From: an uncultured Eubacteriales bacterium
Lineage (GTDB): Bacteria; Bacillota_A; Clostridia; Oscillospirales; Acutalibacteraceae
Length of the DNA: 17,536 nt
Reading direction: 5' to 3'
Assembly (NCBI GenBank): GCA_934454005.1
Contig: CAKSGI010000020.1
Span: forward strand, 1-17,536
Positions within the stretch are counted from its first letter, which is position 1. Each line of letters opens with the position of its first letter. This document shows, piece by piece, positions 16,067-17,536 of this stretch. The notes beneath the pieces were generated by a model that was not told where the DNA came from, searched no databases, and was given only the letters and a program-made list of their open reading frames with translations. The position numbers and the translations under genes are program-made.

Positions 16067-17467
16067 ATGGGACTTATTAAAGCTGGAATAGGAGCACTAG
16101 GTGGAACTTTAGCAGATCAATGGAAAGATTTTTTCTATTGTGAATCTATCGACAAAAATGTATTAGTTGTAAAAGGGAAAAAAAGAACTAGTGGTAGATC
16201 TTCTAATACTAAGGGTAATGAAAACATTATTTCTAATGGATCTGGGATTGCCGTAGCCGATGGTCAATGCATGATTATTGTGGAACAAGGAAAAATTGTA
16301 GAGGTTTGCGCAGAACCTGGAGAATTTACTTACGATACATCAACAGAACCAAGTATTTTTTCCGGCCATTTAGGTCAAAGTATAAAAGCTACTTTTAATA
16401 CTATAGGAAAGCGTTTTACATATGGCGGAGATACAGGTAAAGACCAACGGATATATTATTTTAATACAAAAGAATTAAGCGACAATAAGTTTGGAACAGC
16501 AAATCCTATTCCTTTTAGAGTAGTTGATAGAAATATCGGACTTGATATAGATGTATCTGTTCGCTGTAACGGAGTATATTCTTATAAAATAGCGAATCCA
16601 TTGTTATTTTATACAAATGTTTGTGGAAATATCGAGTCAGAATACTCAAGAAATGAAATTGACAGCCAATTAAAGACAGAGTTTGTAAGTGCTCTACAAC
16701 CCGCATTTGCTAAAATTTCCGAACTAGAAGTACGTCCTAGTGCAATACCAGGTCACGTAGAAGAACTTTCTGATTTTATGAATGAAGTCCTTACTAAAAA
16801 ATGGCTTGAATTACGTGGATTAGCTATTGTATCTATAGGAATGAATCCAGTAACTCTCCCAGAAGAAGATGCCGAACTAATTAAAAAAGCTCAACATGCC
16901 GCAATCATGAGAGATCCAACAATGGCAGCAGCAACACTCGTAGGTGCCCAAGCAGAAGCTATGAAATCAGCTGCCTCCAATGAAAATGGAGCAATGATGG
17001 GTTTTATGGGGATGGGAATGGCTCAACAAACTGGTGGAATGAACGCACAAAATTTATATCAAATGGGTTCCCAACTACAACAGACACAACAACAATTATC
17101 TCAAAAAACAGCAGACGAATGGAAATGTTCTTGTGGCACAACTGTTAATGGTAAGTTTTGCTCGGAATGTGGAGCAAAAAAGCCTGAATCTACGCGGAAT
17201 TCATACTGGATTTGTAAATGCGGAGTTAAAGTAACTGGTAAATTTTGTCCGGAATGTGGTTCTCCAAAACCAGTAGACAACGAATGGATTTGTTCATGTG
17301 GAACTACAAATAAAGGAAAATTTTGCCAGAACTGTGGGGTTAAAAAACCATTGGAATCTTCTACGTATCGCTGTGATAAATGTGGTTGGACACTAAAAGA
17401 TTCCCAAAATCCTCCTAAATTTTGTCCTGAATGTGGGAATTCATTTGATAACTCTGATAAAAATTAA
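16067..17467 (+). CDS. SPFH (Band 7) protein with four C-terminal zinc ribbons, COG4260/YdjI-like
   Basis: A 466-residue protein of the bacterial stomatin/prohibitin-like group; Bacillus YdjI is the best known relative, linked to membrane stress and PspA-type proteins. It opens with the family start MGLIKAGIGALGGTLADQWKD, whose short hydrophobic stretch may touch the membrane. The SPFH core runs from about 25 to 300, ending in an Ala-rich helix. A Met/Gly/Gln-rich linker (about 309-346) leads to four zinc ribbons: Cys354/356/365/368, Cys383/385/394/397, Cys409/411/420/423 (all CxC...CxxC) and Cys436/439/453/456 (CxxC...CxxC). The first three look like tandem duplicates. ATG at 16067 has AAAGGGG nine bases upstream. 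It is transcribed alone, divergently from rplS, with no pspA neighbour in view. Its biochemical role is unknown; scaffold or sensor is an inference. Confidence 0.88.
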   Translation: MGLIKAGIGALGGTLADQWKDFFYCESIDKNVLVVKGKKRTSGRSSNTKGNENIISNGSGIAVADGQCMIIVEQGKIVEVCAEPGEFTYDTSTEPSIFSGHLGQSIKATFNTIGKRFTYGGDTGKDQRIYYFNTKELSDNKFGTANPIPFRVVDRNIGLDIDVSVRCNGVYSYKIANPLLFYTNVCGNIESEYSRNEIDSQLKTEFVSALQPAFAKISELEVRPSAIPGHVEELSDFMNEVLTKKWLELRGLAIVSIGMNPVTLPEEDAELIKKAQHAAIMRDPTMAAATLVGAQAEAMKSAASNENGAMMGFMGMGMAQQTGGMNAQNLYQMGSQLQQTQQQLSQKTADEWKCSCGTTVNGKFCSECGAKKPESTRNSYWICKCGVKVTGKFCPECGSPKPVDNEWICSCGTTNKGKFCQNCGVKKPLESSTYRCDKCGWTLKDSQNPPKFCPECGNSFDNSDKN

Positions 17468-17468
17468 T

Positions 17469-17536
17469 AAATTAGTTTCTAAATTTGAAAATTGTCATTT
17501 GCATGTAGATGCTACTCAAGCGTTAGGGAAAATTCA
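17469..17536 (+). pseudogene. Internal fragment of a cysteine desulfurase-like (NifS/IscS) gene, no N-terminal half
   Basis: Directly after the SPFH stop, in a different frame, the DNA reads KLVSKFENCHLHVDATQALGKI and is still open at the window edge. HVDATQALGKI matches the IscS/NifS motif whose Asp contacts the PLP ring and whose Gln contacts PLP, and the preceding residues suit the helix and strand before it. In a full enzyme about 170-180 residues come first, but that space is filled by intact SPFH zinc-ribbon coding sequence. I read it as a 5'-truncated remnant; it could also be the edge of an assembly error. The motif match is strong, the extent is unknown. Confidence 0.55.

Overview
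The window is AT-rich bacterial DNA with strong AGGAGG-type ribosome binding sites, common GTG/TTG starts and a Firmicutes gene set (SPFH/zinc-ribbon protein, RbgA, EngB, ClpX with a zinc-binding N-domain). It looks like the chromosome of a low-GC clostridial Firmicute. The gene order (rplS, lepB, rbgA, rnhB, yraN, then thrC, phosphoesterase, tig, clpP, clpX, lon, engB, lysA) suggests Oscillospirales-like gut Clostridia to me, but the family is inference.

Layout. Bases 1-812 hold a plus-strand accessory gene: three copies of a 9-base direct repeat, a consensus extended -10 promoter, and a Sec-type secreted protein that resembles the nuclease domain of polymorphic toxins (HNH/Endo VII type). 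It ends at a bidirectional terminator shared with lysA. Bases 818-15615 are an unbroken minus-strand run of 15 housekeeping genes. In transcription order they are rplS, two tandem lepB genes, rbgA, rnhB, yraN, an M19 dipeptidase, thrC, a COG1768-type phosphoesterase, tig, clpP, clpX, lon, engB and lysA. Gaps are short, several genes overlap (rnhB/yraN as TAATG, yraN/dipeptidase by 14 bases, tig/clpP as TTGA), and visible breaks lie after rplS (terminator), before tig (promoter) and before lon (145-base gap). Bases 15616-16066 are a divergent intergenic region with the rplS promoter and structured leader and the promoter of the plus-strand SPFH gene. Bases 16067-17467 encode a COG4260/YdjI-like SPFH protein with four C-terminal zinc ribbons. 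The last 68 bases encode, in another frame, the PLP-site motif of a cysteine desulfurase without its N-terminal half.

Working together: the core run couples protein birth (L19, RbgA and EngB in ribosome assembly, trigger factor folding), protein export (signal peptidases) and protein destruction (ClpXP, Lon), with amino-acid supply (thrC, lysA, dipeptidase). The less ordinary material is at the two ends and in details: the orphan secreted nuclease-like protein, the desulfurase remnant, the patchwork similarity of the two lepB copies, the hydrophobic tail on trigger factor, and paired operator-like repeats near three promoters. I found no insertion sequence, CRISPR array, tRNA or rRNA.
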